From Ceratodon purpureus (Eukaryota > Streptophyta > Bryopsida > Pseudoditrichales > Ditrichaceae): 64,000 nucleotides of DNA. Each line of letters starts with the position of its first letter. Position 1 is the first letter of the stretch. Below, piece by piece: positions 9,949 to 20,358 of this stretch. The stretch spans positions 16,865,675 to 16,929,674 of the forward strand of contig CM026422.1 of NCBI GenBank assembly GCA_014871385.1. The letters run 5' to 3'. The position numbers and the translations under genes were made by a program. The notes below the pieces were generated by a model, which was given only the letters and a program-made list of their open reading frames with translations, had not been told where the DNA came from and did not search any database.

Positions 9949-12900
9949 TTTCCAACGAGGTCAAACTTCCAAAGGACTCTAGCAAGCTTCCAATTCCAGA
10001 AGAATCAAGGCTGAGGGTTTTCAGGTTTCGGAGGGCCCCAATTGAATCTGGTAGCGAAGTGAGACTCCCGCACTCCGACATATCCAAACTTTCCAACGAG
10101 CTCAGGCTTCCAAAGGACTCTGGCAAGCTTTCAATTCCAGAAGAAACAAGTGTGAGGGTCTTCATCCTCCCAAGGTGCCCAATTGAGTCTGGTAGCTGAA
10201 TAAGTTTCCGACACCTTGACATATCCAAACTTTCCAAGGAGCTCTGGCTTCCAAAGGACTCTGGCAAGCTTTCAATTCCAGAAGAATCAAGTCGTAAGGT
10301 CTTCATCTTCCCAAGGTCCCCAATTGAGTCTGGTAGCTTGGTGAGTTTCCCGCACCCGGACAGATACAATCTTTTCAACGAGCTCAGGCTTCCAAAGGAC
10401 TCTGGCAAGCTTTCAATTCCAGAAGATTCAAGTCCTAAGGTCTTCATGTTCCTAAGGCCCCCAATTGAGTCTGGTAGCTTGGTCAGTTTCCCGCACCAGG
10501 ACATAAACAAACTTTCCAACGAGCTCAGGCTTCCAAAGGACTCTGGCAAGCTTTCAATTCCAGATAAGTAAAGTGAGAGGGTCTTTATCTTCCCAAGGTG
10601 CCCAATTGAGTCTGGTAGCTTGTTGAGTTTCCGACACGTTGCCATATGCAAAATTTCCAACGAGCTCAGGCTTCCAAAGGACTCTGGCAAGCTTTCAATT
10701 CCAGAAGAAACAAGTCGTAAGGTCTTCATCTTCCTAAGGTCCCCAATTGAGTCTGGTAGCTTGGTGAGTTTCCCGCACCTGGACAGATTCAAACTTTCCA
10801 ACGAGCTCAGGCTTCCAAAGGACTCTGGCAAGCTTTCAATTCCAGAATATTGAAGTCGTAAGGTCTTCAGGTTCCCAAGGTTTCCAATTGAGTCTGGTAG
10901 CTTGGTCAGTTTCCCACACAAGAACATATACAAACTTTCCAACGAGCTCAGGCTTCCAAAGGACTCTGGCAAGCTTTCAATTACAGAAGAATCAAGTCGA
11001 AAGGTCTTCAACTTCCCCAGGTCTCCAATTGAGTCTGGTAGCTTGGTCAGTTTCCTGCACCCGAACATATCCAAACTTTCCAAGGAGCTCAGGCTTCCAA
11101 AGGACTCCGGCAAGCTTTCAATTCCAGAAGAATCAAGTCCTAAGGTCTTCATCTTCCCCAGGTGCCCAATTGAGTCCGGTAGCGAAGTGAGACATCTAGC
11201 CCCACTCAAATTGAGCACTTCCAAGTGCCTGGCATTACCAATGGACTTACACAAGGTCCTAATGGTTGAGAATTTCAAATCCAAGATCACCAACCTGTTG
11301 ATTTGACGTATCCTGGGAGAAACGGTCCAAACACCACGATTGTCTGATTCCGTGCAACCAAACCAGCTCAAGTTCTCTGGAAGTGTCAACAACACGCTTG
11401 CTGGTAGGCAAGAGAGCAATAATATGCGCAGGTCTTTCATGTCGGAAGAGTCGAGGGTAATATCAGAATCAAAATTGTTGGAGATGACCAAAGTTTGGAG
11501 CGAGTTACACAATTCCTGCACGTTCATAATTTGAACAAATCCTGAGTTAGATCAATTCAGTGTTTCAAAATGTATTCTGATCAGCACCAAAGTGCACATA
11601 CAGAAACTTCACAATCTATGCAGAATTGTAAATAGAACAACCGTATCACATACTAAGATCATACCAATTCCTGAGAATTGATCATTATCCTGAAATTCAA
11701 AATAGAGATTCTTGGGCCCATGAATTCTCAGAATCCTGTTTTCCAAGTGGTTGCTAAAATTTATGATAAATTAGTTTGTCTTTAGAAATGTTAGGGGTTT
11801 TGTGTTTGAAAGCATACCTTACCACCCTTCACTAAATTCAAGGATTCAGGCATCCACAAGCGTCTTACAAATCCCGGCTGACATGCTCTTTCTTTCATAG
11901 CAATTTCACGTCCCATGTCCCTCAAGTGGTCATGCATGCTAAAACAACCATTCCCATCCACTATCACCAATGCTTTTTCAACAAGGCTTCGAACACCCAA
12001 TGGAGCTGACCACCCATTAGATCTCCAAACTCGTATAGCCCAATCTTTAGGATTCCCAAGCAGTGCACATGCTATGTCGAGAAACATCTCTTGATGAAGT
12101 CGTTGAAGAGAATCATAACTAATCCGAAGACACTTGAATATCTTTTCTTCATCCATGATCGTGCCACTTTCCAACTTCTTCAACACATCTTCCCAAATAT
12201 CCATGTCTTCCTCGTTCTTCAAAAGATTTCCGCAAACCTTTAGCACTAATGGAATTCCACCACATGCCTCACTTATTCTCGACACCAACTCATAGCATCC
12301 TTGTTTTAATTTGGAAACACCTCCAAACACATAAGATGCAAATACTTGTTGAGAATCAACACTTCCCAGCCTTTGAACATTGTGAATATACACTTCATGA
12401 GTTGTATCAAATGAGCTTGACGTCTCAAAAACTCGCCTATTTCGGGATGTGACTATGCAAATGCTGCCTCCCATCAACATTTTGCAGGATATCCAATACT
12501 CCATCTCATCATTGTCTCGAACATCATCCAAGACCAAAAGAAACTTTGTCTTGCTTAACCTTTCTTCTAGAATAACCTTCCCCTCAGATTTGTCTTCAAT
12601 TTGTTTTGACCCGATATTACAAAGGTTCTTCATCATGCAGTTTTGCACTTTGACTATGCCACCTTGAGCAACCTTGTCTGTCACATCTTCAATATAACAA
12701 CTTGATGTAAACCTTGTCCTCAAAGAATTATATAATTCTCTTGCCAGGGTTGACTTCCCAATTCCTCCCATCCCCCACAATCCCAATAATAACACTCTCT
12801 TGTTTTGATCAAGTTCTTGAATGATTTTACAGGCTACTTGATCCACCCCAATCACATGTTCACCCACATCCAGAGGAAGTGCCTTGTTGGCATATTCAAA

Positions 12901-13702
12901 TATCTTTTCAACAACCTCCTTCACCAAGTCTATTTCCAACCTGCAGAAAACAAAACAATACAATCAAATTCCAACTGTAACAGCAAATCAAAATGGAAAA
13001 GACCTTCAAATTTATTGTGTGTAAATGATACTACAATTTTACCTTTGTTTGGCTCCTGAATGCTCCCAGCCATTCAGCTTTGAGGCTCTTTTTAAATCCT
13101 CCCTCCATTGGTTGATGAGAGTAGCATCGTGCCTCTGTTTCAACTTGTCAAACCCAGCGGCTAATGGACCCTTCTCAGGAAAATTCACTTCACATGGTCG
13201 AACTTTGTAGAACACTGGGAGGATCTTGATGCCAGGAGTCTCCAACATTAGATGTAGTTCTTTCAGACACCACTCGGACTGTGCAAAACTCTCTGAAAAT
13301 ATGACTACAGCAATCGGGGTTGTCTTGATGGCATGTTCTATGCATGTCCAAGAGTCTTGACCTTTGCCAATAGATTTGCAATCTAGAAATGGTCTCAACC
13401 CGGTACCTTTTAAGCCTTCGTACAGAAACCCCACAAAACCGGTCTTTGTGTCCGGGCCTCGATGACTTATGAAAACATCATAGTTTCCAAATTCATCTGC
13501 ACAACATCAAGTAATTAGATTCATTGGCACATTACCGTATTTAGCTTCAATGAGCATTAGCAATTACAATAAAAAAAACCTGGAACTGTAGATTATAGTA
13601 CTTGAAAGGTCAAAAAGGAAAGCTGTGCACGGGTAGCACTCTCCTGATCTCCATACCTTCAGTTGTACGCAATCTCTTGGCGGATCTAACATCACTCTCC
13701 AT
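9935..13702 (-). CDS. TNL-1: TIR-NB-ARC-LRR immune receptor
   Basis: Four exons on the minus strand: 13702-13657, 13496-13043, 12940-11818 and 11515-9935, all with GT-AG introns and matching phases, giving 1067 residues. The start MESDVRSAKRLRTTED leads into the TIR domain (YDVFISHRGPDTKTG at about residue 20; SEWCLKEL carries the catalytic-type Glu used by plant TIR NADases). The NB-ARC follows with P-loop GMGGIGKST at about 223-231, kinase-2 FLLVLDDV, GLPL-type CGGIPLVLKV, and MHD in FSMHDHLRDMG. The last exon holds nine LRR units of 47 residues (LPDSIG..KTL.L.SSGIESLPESFGSLSSLESL). Role from family knowledge: intracellular pathogen sensor signalling through TIR NADase activity. The last unit is broken off and ends SLEIFWE-stop inside inserted DNA, so the C-terminal jelly-roll/post-LRR part is absent. 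It may still be functional. Confidence 0.92.
9937..11190 (-). repeat. 141-bp LRR-coding tandem repeat, 9 units
   Basis: Each unit encodes 47 residues, equal to two LRRs. Units are so alike at DNA level that phrases such as AAGGACTCTGGCAAGCTTTC (plus strand) recur almost unchanged in every unit. Differences cluster in the solvent-facing positions after KTL and SLESL. Confidence 0.92.
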
Positions 13703-14244
13703 AGCTTCCGTCACACTGCCACTAGCGACGAACTGAAATGGCAACAATAATTGGAAGAAAGAGAAATGAGACAATAATACTAACAAAAAACACTAGATTT
13801 TGGAATCTTCCGCCCCCACACAAGCCATTCCCTTTGCCCTCTTTGTATCCCATCATCCTTGAGGTCATGAGCTACTAGTACCAGCATAACACACATGATC
13901 AATGACAAGGATGTGCGAATAGTCCAATCACTCACAAATAACGTCGACTTGCTTCTTCTCTATACGCATCACCCTTCACCTCGTGAGTCTGGAGATACAA
14001 GATGCTCGTCTAGCAAAGTTGCAGGTCCTCATTACTTTGCGTGTGCTCCGACAGGAGATTCAACTTACACCTCTTATCAAGAGCATATGCATTATCCCTT
14101 TCAGATCATGTGCTTGTAAGATATGCCAGCCTCGACCTCATGTTTCAAGCCCCTGGTAAAGGGTTCTAGGTCCCGGCATAACTCATAATTGTACCGTTGG
14201 TGTACATACCCCGTGAGTACGTCTTGAGCTCGAATATGATTAAT
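13703..14244. other. Sequence between TNL-1 start and the shared leader block
   Basis: No gene is seen. Read on the minus strand it separates the TNL-1 first coding exon from the leader block that is shared with TNL-2. It has no clear counterpart in front of TNL-2. Confidence 0.4.
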
Positions 14245-14474
14245 GGAATCATGAGAATCGTCAGAATCGTCATTTAAAAAGTTCAGAAATGGTTTTGTAT
14301 GCATAAAATAGGGAAGTTCAGAATTGCCGGCCGCCTTTCGGTGCGATGACTAATCGATCATAAGAAAGGCAGACCTTCATCTTCTAATCGATATCTGGCC
14401 GAAAAGGCGGTTGTATGCAATTAAGCAATTCAACATACAGTACAGATATATCAAGTTACGATCATTCCACTCAC

Positions 14475-14503
14475 CTCGGTTCTTGGGCATCGTGCGAAGT
14501 CAT
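14475..14503 (-). other. Mini-exon MTSHDAQEPR, counterpart of TNL-2 exon 1
   Basis: On the minus strand ATG..CCGAG followed by the donor GTGAGTGG encodes MTSHDAQEPR and has exactly the length (29 nt) and phase of TNL-2 exon 1 (MTSQDGQAPR). The phase does not fit the TNL-1 TIR exon (needs phase 1) or the exon at 13702 in a simple way. In TNL-1 it is therefore probably a leader exon or a relic, not the coding start. Confidence 0.55.
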
Positions 14504-14728
14504 AGCTTCACATCAAGGAAGTCCTGGAGCTGGTACAGCGGCTATTCGACGCCCTGATCAGAAAGCAATCGAGCTACTCGTTTGTGACTCCACCTGCATC
14601 CCACGACACAGAACATACTACCATCAAAACACGACCTCAGAATCTTAAAACGAAACTCAAAATATGCACAATTCTCTCAGTGAAAAGGTTGGAGTAATTG
14701 TCCAGCTACCATCAATAATCAGCACAGC

Positions 14729-14826
14729 GAATTCTGGACGAAACGTCTGGACGAAAGTTTAAACGAAAATTTGGACGAACGTTTGGACGATACTCTGGAC
14801 GAACGATAAGACGAACGTTTGGACGA
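14729..14826 (-). repeat. GGACGAA minisatellite
   Basis: An irregular tandem array of about 11-12 bp units (TTTGGACGAACG, CTGGACGAAA). The equivalent place in leader copy B (57558-57615) has a shorter array of the reverse complement (TTTCGTCC). Confidence 0.8.
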
Positions 14827-15019
14827 TAGATTTTTAAAATAAATTAAAATAGAACATTCGAGCAAGAAAAAAAATTATTTCTTTTTTACACAAATAAAGG
14901 AGTACCTACCTACCCCTAAATAAAGAAACAGATAAAGAAACAGACCACCTACCCCGCCAGGGCCGGCGAGGCAGCTAGCAAGAAATTTTCAGTACATCGA
15001 GTTTCCTTACCCACTGGCG

Positions 15020-15610
15020 TTACTGCACAGTTACCGAATCGTGATCCGTCCAAAGTTCCATGTGCACGAAGTTGAAATTAGTGGAACAGTCAAGCCCTCT
15101 AGACTAGTTCTGATATCTTCATCCAGAACAATTACAAGACTTATAAGAAGAAGGACAGGGAGGAGACAAGATCTTGCTCACCGGGAAATCTCCACTCGAC
15201 GTCGATTGTGACAACAGCGCCGATCGCCTCTCCTCGGCATGAACAAAACCGTGCTCCAAAGATGGACGAATCAACGATACCGACAACTGAAGAAGTGGCA
15301 CAGTTACTACACAGTTACTAAATTACGGCATCGTGATCCGTCCAAAGCTCCCTGTGCACGAAATTGAAACGAGTGGAACAGTCAAACCGTACCCTCTAGA
15401 CAAATTCTATCATCACCCAGAATAATAAGCATAAGAATAAGTACAAAAGGAGGCCGAAGAAGAGGAAGATCTTGCTCACAGGGAATTCTCCACTCGTCGT
15501 CGATTGTAACAACAGCACCGATCGCCTCTCCTCGATGTGAACAAAACCGTGCTCCAGGGATGAATCGATCGACGGTACCGACAACTAATTTAGAAGTGGC
15601 ACAGAAATAA
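15020..15610 (-). repeat. Tandem duplication of about 290 bp inside leader copy A
   Basis: 15020-15300 and 15305-15610 are diverged copies of the same unit: both contain CGTGATCCGTCCAAAG, TGGAACAGTCAA, GATCTTGCTCAC, CGATCGCCTCTCCTCG and ACAAAACCGTGCTCCA. Leader copy B has a single unit. Confidence 0.85.
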
Positions 15611-15855
15611 GACTTCCTCTCAGTCCTGGCGAGCTCTCCTCCAAACGCCGTCGACAGGCTCCGAGGGCAAGGATGGAAGAAGTCTAGTAATGAGTCCGAG
15701 GTACGATGGCTTGCCCTCCTCCTAGAAACGAGGTGCAGAAGAAAGCCACAGTCGGATGCAAGCGGAAGCAAAACAACGTCTGGGTCATGAGGGTATGAGC
15801 ACGGTCTGATGTGGGCGGTCGAAAAGTGGAATTTAAGGGCCTGGTCATACATTTT

Positions 15856-16434
15856 AAAATGGTTGGGAAGTGTTGACAATCCTGGGGCAATGATTTTATT
15901 TCATATATGCTTCTTGCTTTAGCAATGATTTTATTCTATATTGCTTCTTGCTATAGCCATGATTTTGTATCATCAAATTTGAATAAAATTTAGATTCATG
16001 AATTTATATGTTTTTATTTTCAGCTGAATTAAATCATCACAAATATTATTATAAATTATTTTAATCATAGAATTTTTTTAAACCTTTCATGACCAATCAA
16101 CCAAATATGTTTGCTAAAGTGTGGTTATTCCATAACTAAGTAAAATCTATGTAGAAATAACAAAACAGTAAAAAACAACGACAAAGGAGGAATGTGTGCT
16201 GGATTTACTATAGAAAACAACAATGCATTTGGACTTATATTGAGCTTGATAGAGCTAATTATACATATATCTATGACTAGGATAAAGTAGCTTGTTTAAA
16301 AGAGATGACAAACAAGAAGGGAATACGGCCATCGAGGCTACATGATACTTCATCTATGGGTCCTTTGGGAACGTGGGAACATGGCAAGGTACTACTCAAC
16401 TGCCATGAATGCTCCCCAACTGAATAACTGATGT
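15856..16434. other. AT-rich spacer
   Basis: No gene, RNA or repeat recognised. Confidence 0.4.
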
Positions 16435-16625
16435 AAGAGGAGGGGATTACCTTCGGCAACTTAGCATCCTTTATCAAACTCCAAAAAGGAATCAACCCCA
16501 ATCTATGTGCACAATGATTCTATGTCAAGGCCCAATGTTTACTGAAAGTGACAACATCTGATTTTCCAATTAGACCATATTCGCTTCAATTGCCTCCGTA
16601 TTCCTCGTATGCTACCATATACAAC
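16435..16625 (+). repeat. Segment duplicated from 6.95 kb (copy 2)
   Basis: Matches 6945-7170 and diverges exactly where copy 1 enters pseudouridine synthase exon A, so only the upstream part was copied or kept. Confidence 0.6.
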
Positions 16626-17090
16626 GAACTTGGTTTTTGCTCTATTTTGACAATTTAAGGTTCATAAATGCTCGAAATGCAACACTCATGGTCTTGTTGG
16701 GTAAATCTTCAAACTTCATATTATATTGACCTCCTGTGTTTTGCCCGAATTTGGATATCTTAGTCTACAACTTTTATGAAATGCTTGGAGGTCATGTATA
16801 CGATGGATAGTAATCATGACTGCAAACATCATAATACTCTACTTGTACGGTGGATCTCATCTATGTTTGACCACTAGCATGTATACTAAGTTCACTACAC
16901 ATCTATATCGTTCTATCTCATTTCTGACCCTAAATTTGTTCAATGCACTCTAAAGTACATCAAGATCCCTCCAAAAAACCTTGACTTTCAAAAATAGAAG
17001 TGGTCATAAAAGGGTTAATCCTTAAATCATGTTTAAATTATTTGTTACTAAGGCAACAAAAAATTAACATTATCTCTTTTAGCATGTACT
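16626..17090. other. AT-rich spacer
   Basis: No gene seen. Confidence 0.35.
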
Positions 17091-17394
17091 AAGGTAGTGG
17101 TGGTAAAAACCGTGCAAATTTCAAGTTCAACAAGTTTTGTTTCTAGAGTGGCTATCAAAATGATTCAGAAATATGTGCAAAGTTTGTAGAAGCCCAATCC
17201 AACTTGAATCATATTTTTCAGACTATTATTGAATTACTTATGAATTTTTGAAGTTAGAGATGTAGGTGTGTCAAAAACCGTCCACCCCTAAAATGTCCAT
17301 ACTGACTACATGAGAATTTCGAGGTCCGACCTAAAATGTACACCCTGGCACATGTCCGTTTTTGGACCTGCACGGTTTTTGCCACCACTACCTT
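17091..17394. mobile_element. Small inverted-repeat (MITE-like) element, 304 bp
   Basis: Left end AAGGTAGTGGTGG(T)AAAAACCGTGCA and right end TGCACGGTTTTT(G)CCACCACTACCTT are inverted repeats of about 26 bp with one mismatch. Inside, a second copy of the CAAAAACCGT motif lies near 17271. There is no coding capacity. No target-site duplication is obvious, so the superfamily is open. Confidence 0.7.
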
Positions 17395-18201
17395 GGATCC
17401 TAGAAGTTGAATCATATGCTACCTCATGTTCCGAGTTAGGTACAGTGTCCAAGAAGGAAAAACGAGGAAAAAACCAGGGAAATAGAAAAGAAAAGAAAAG
17501 AAAAGAAAAGAAAATTAAGGGAAAGAGAATGACAGAAAGAAAAGAAAAGGAAAGGAGAGAATGGAATGGGAAAGAATGGGGAAAAAAGAACAGAGGAAAA
17601 GAGAAGAAATGATCGCAATTTCACAAATGGTAGAAAGAGACCAAGGAAGAACACAGGGGAGAGCCATCCAAATGTTGGTTCTAGGTCCATCTACAGTACT
17701 GTACAGTGGGAACGAACCTTGGTCCAAAGTCCAAAGGCGCATGGTCCGACCTTCTCCGGGTCATCGTCTCCACTCTGGTTCCTCGTCTCAGCTCTGTCTT
17801 CTGGTGCGCTTGGCCCGTCCGTCGCAGACGCGCTGCAGCTGCTCACGCACTCACGCACTCACGCACTCACAGGTGCTTCGCGTCATCTCCAAACGCACAC
17901 CCCGGGAACCCTGCTTCTCGCCGTTCTTCTCAAAGCTCTGTACCGCCTGCTGCTTTCCGTCCGCCACTCGGTTCCGGCTCCCGAACCCGTGGTTTAGGGT
18001 TTCACCCTGCGTGCGTTGGGATTGCTTTTAGTGGTGTTGAACGTCGCGCCTTCGGGGCTGGGGTTACAAGTGATTGATTGTGTAGTGCAGCACCGTGCAT
18101 CGAGGTTTTGTTCACTGTCGCGCGCGACGAGGGAGTTTTGGTGTGTGGCTGGGAGGAGCGTTTGTTAAGCGGGGTGAGTTTCGTTTAGGCGTGCTGTCAT
18201 C
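17395..18201 (+). other. Purine-rich tract and 5' region of the U1C gene
   Basis: 17455-17610 is G/A-rich with AAAAG repeats (17484-17512). From about 17690 the sequence becomes GC-rich and promoter/5'-UTR like, with the 8-bp repeat CTCACGCA (17842-17870). Long open frames here are due to composition and are not called. Confidence 0.5.
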
Positions 18202-20358
18202 ATGCCGAGGTAGGTTTTCTGGGCTCTGGGTGATCTTCCGGGTGATTTTGAGTGGGTTTTGTTTCGTTGCTGTGACGGGTATCGTGTTCGTTTTGTTTTT
18301 GGATAAGTGGTGTAAGAGTTTTTCACTGTTAGGGTTTTGTGTCGTTTGGGGGTTGATGGGGAAATTTGCGAACATTTGCGTGATGGCTGGAACGAGCCAA
18401 ATTTGGGATAACACTAATGTTACAGTTACTTTTTTTGGATTCGAGCTCGACAATGTTTGATTGAGAGTGATATTTAAGGCTTTCGAGATCACCTGTGGTT
18501 TTGGAAGTGTGTAACGTCAGTTTTTGACGTTATAGCACAGGGGCTAATTATTTGCTGTATTGGTGGCCTGATGGGTTTTGTGTAGCATCTGCACTGGGTT
18601 TGACGGGGTGGTTTTTTTTTCCTCGATTTCTGCAGGTACTATTGCGACTATTGCGACACGCATCTTACTCATGATTCTGTAAGGTTCATTGACCCTTTTT
18701 GTCTGTGTATTACACGTTGATATGTTTTCTGATAAAATCGATTTTAAGCATGATTTTTTCTTGCCATGATTTTATCAAGTTTCAGGTCGTGTGGTTTGTG
18801 CCCTCGTTCATGGACCATGGTTCAGACTGAATTGCTAGCATCGTACCAAGGGTTTCTACGTGGTTCCTGGGTTGCAGCGCTTCATGAATTTAACTACAGT
18901 CCTGGACTAATAGTGTATCCATTTTGGTGGTTAATGTAATTTATCTCTGTGATTGCAGCCTTCAGTGCGAAAACAACATTGTGCAGGATATAAGCACAAG
19001 GTGAGATTTCTGTAGGGTCTCTCTCCTTATATATATATTTACATGTATGTATCTGGTTGATGTGCTTCATCGATAGTTGGGTTTACCGTTTCTTTCTACT
19101 CCAGCATTTCACTAGTCATAACTGGTTTCTTTGTCCCGTTGTATATCAGGCAAATGTCCGGCAGTACTACCAGCAGTTTGAGGAGCAGCAGACACAGAGT
19201 TTGATTGATCAGAAAGTGAAAGAGCATTTGGGACAGACAGCAGCTGCATTAGCACAGCAACAAGTCGGTGGAGCTGTCTATTCACATTTATCCTCTTTGG
19301 GGGGCCAGTACAAACCTATGCCAGCTCCAGGCCTGCTACGTCCTCCTGTTTTAGCTACTGTACGACCTCCTGTCTTGCCCCCTCCAGCTGGGGGACCTTC
19401 TCCAGGTAAATCCAGCAGGCTGTATCCCTGCAAGTATTAAAGCAGACATCCCTGCTTTGATGCTTGGTCGTATTTTATTCATTTGAATGAGTCTTCTTGT
19501 ATGTCATGGAGTTTTATCGGAGATTGTCACCTGTCGATGAAGTGATGTGAATGTGACGGTATACTTTGTAGTAACATGATGTGAATTGCTGGTTTCAACG
19601 AACAGGATATGGTGGAGCTCCACCTTCTTACAGACCTCCAGTGGCTCTACCTCCTGGCAGTGCCCCCACGCAGTATTATAGCAGCAATGGTCCTTCGCAA
19701 ATGCAATACTCGACCAGCAACGGCGCACCACAGGTACCTGCACTCGGCTTATTGCTTCTACCGTTGAATATGCATTACTATTAAAAAGAAAACGTCTACC
19801 TTGTCGTAAAGCGTCATGGGCTTTGTTGACCTCCCGTGTGTACAGTTGGATGGGGCTAGGGCGTGCTCTCTTTTTGATTACCACCTATCTTATTTTCTTG
19901 TTCATCTCATTGACTATCTTTTCTTCCTGAGTTCTCCACCTTCCATAGAACAGTTTCTGCTCTTCATTTGCAGCATCTACCTGTAACTGTTGAAGTTTAT
20001 TGAAGTCGTGAATATGAAATCATTTTTACTGACTTACTCGTTCAGTTATTGCGTCTTATTGGACATAAACACCATTGAGACCTGGTGTACTATGACATTG
20101 CCCCAATTATCTGATTTTTAATCTTCATATGCTGTTGAACCTTACACACTGCAGTACTCAGTCAACAACAGCTCTGTACCGCAATCTTACTCCTCAAGTA
20201 GCACTGGTGCACAGTCCCAGTACATGACAAATATGAACGGTGGACAAGCTCAGTACCAATCAAGCAGTGGGGGTTCTCAGGAGCAGCAGTATTCCAATGG
20301 ACCAACAAGGGTGCCTTTACCATCGACATACAACCAGGGCCCTGTTTATCAAAGGTAG
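18202..20358 (+). CDS. U1C: U1 small nuclear ribonucleoprotein C
   Basis: Six exons: 18202-18209, 18636-18678, 18959-19000, 19150-19405, 19606-19733 and 20155-20358, all GT-AG and in phase, give 226 residues. The N-terminus is MPRYYCDYCDTHLTHDS, then PSVRKQHCAGYKHKANVRQY. This is the U1-C zinc finger with Cys6, Cys9, His24 and His30. It is followed by the helix around QQFEEQQTQSLIDQKVKEHL and a long Pro/Gly/Tyr/Gln-rich tail ending NQGPVYQR. Known role: stabilises pairing of U1 snRNA with the 5' splice site in the nucleus. The first exon carries only eight coding bases, so the finger is split over four exons. Length is close to that of plant U1C proteins, and nothing looks broken. Confidence 0.96.

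Larger units (their letters stand above)
14245..15855 (-). promoter_or_regulatory. TNL leader/promoter block, copy A (before TNL-1)
   Basis: Read on the minus strand towards TNL-1, this block matches 56904-58075, which lies before TNL-2 in the same relative orientation. Shared parts include GACCGCCCACATCAGACCGT, the AGGAGGGC..GCCATCG segment, the TCGAGTGGAGATTT plus splice-donor-like GTGAGCAAGATC segment, and the 29-nt mini-exon with its GTGAGT donor. Copy A carries a part duplicated in tandem (15020-15610) and an expanded GGACGAA minisatellite (14729-14826). It is probably a 5' leader with one or more non-coding exons plus promoter; a transposable module is the alternative. Confidence 0.7.

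Noticed and set aside
10338-11306. Plus-strand frames across the LRR region of TNL-1
   Set aside because: They are antisense shadows of the repeated LRR units, which repeat in every frame.
15382-15879. 165-codon minus-strand frame in leader copy A
   Set aside because: The frame is not kept in copy B or in the tandem unit beside it, and carries no family motif; leader sequence is the better reading.
17436-18077. Several Lys/Glu/Arg-rich and Phe/Ser-rich frames
   Set aside because: Caused by the purine-rich AAAAG tract and the GC-rich U1C leader.
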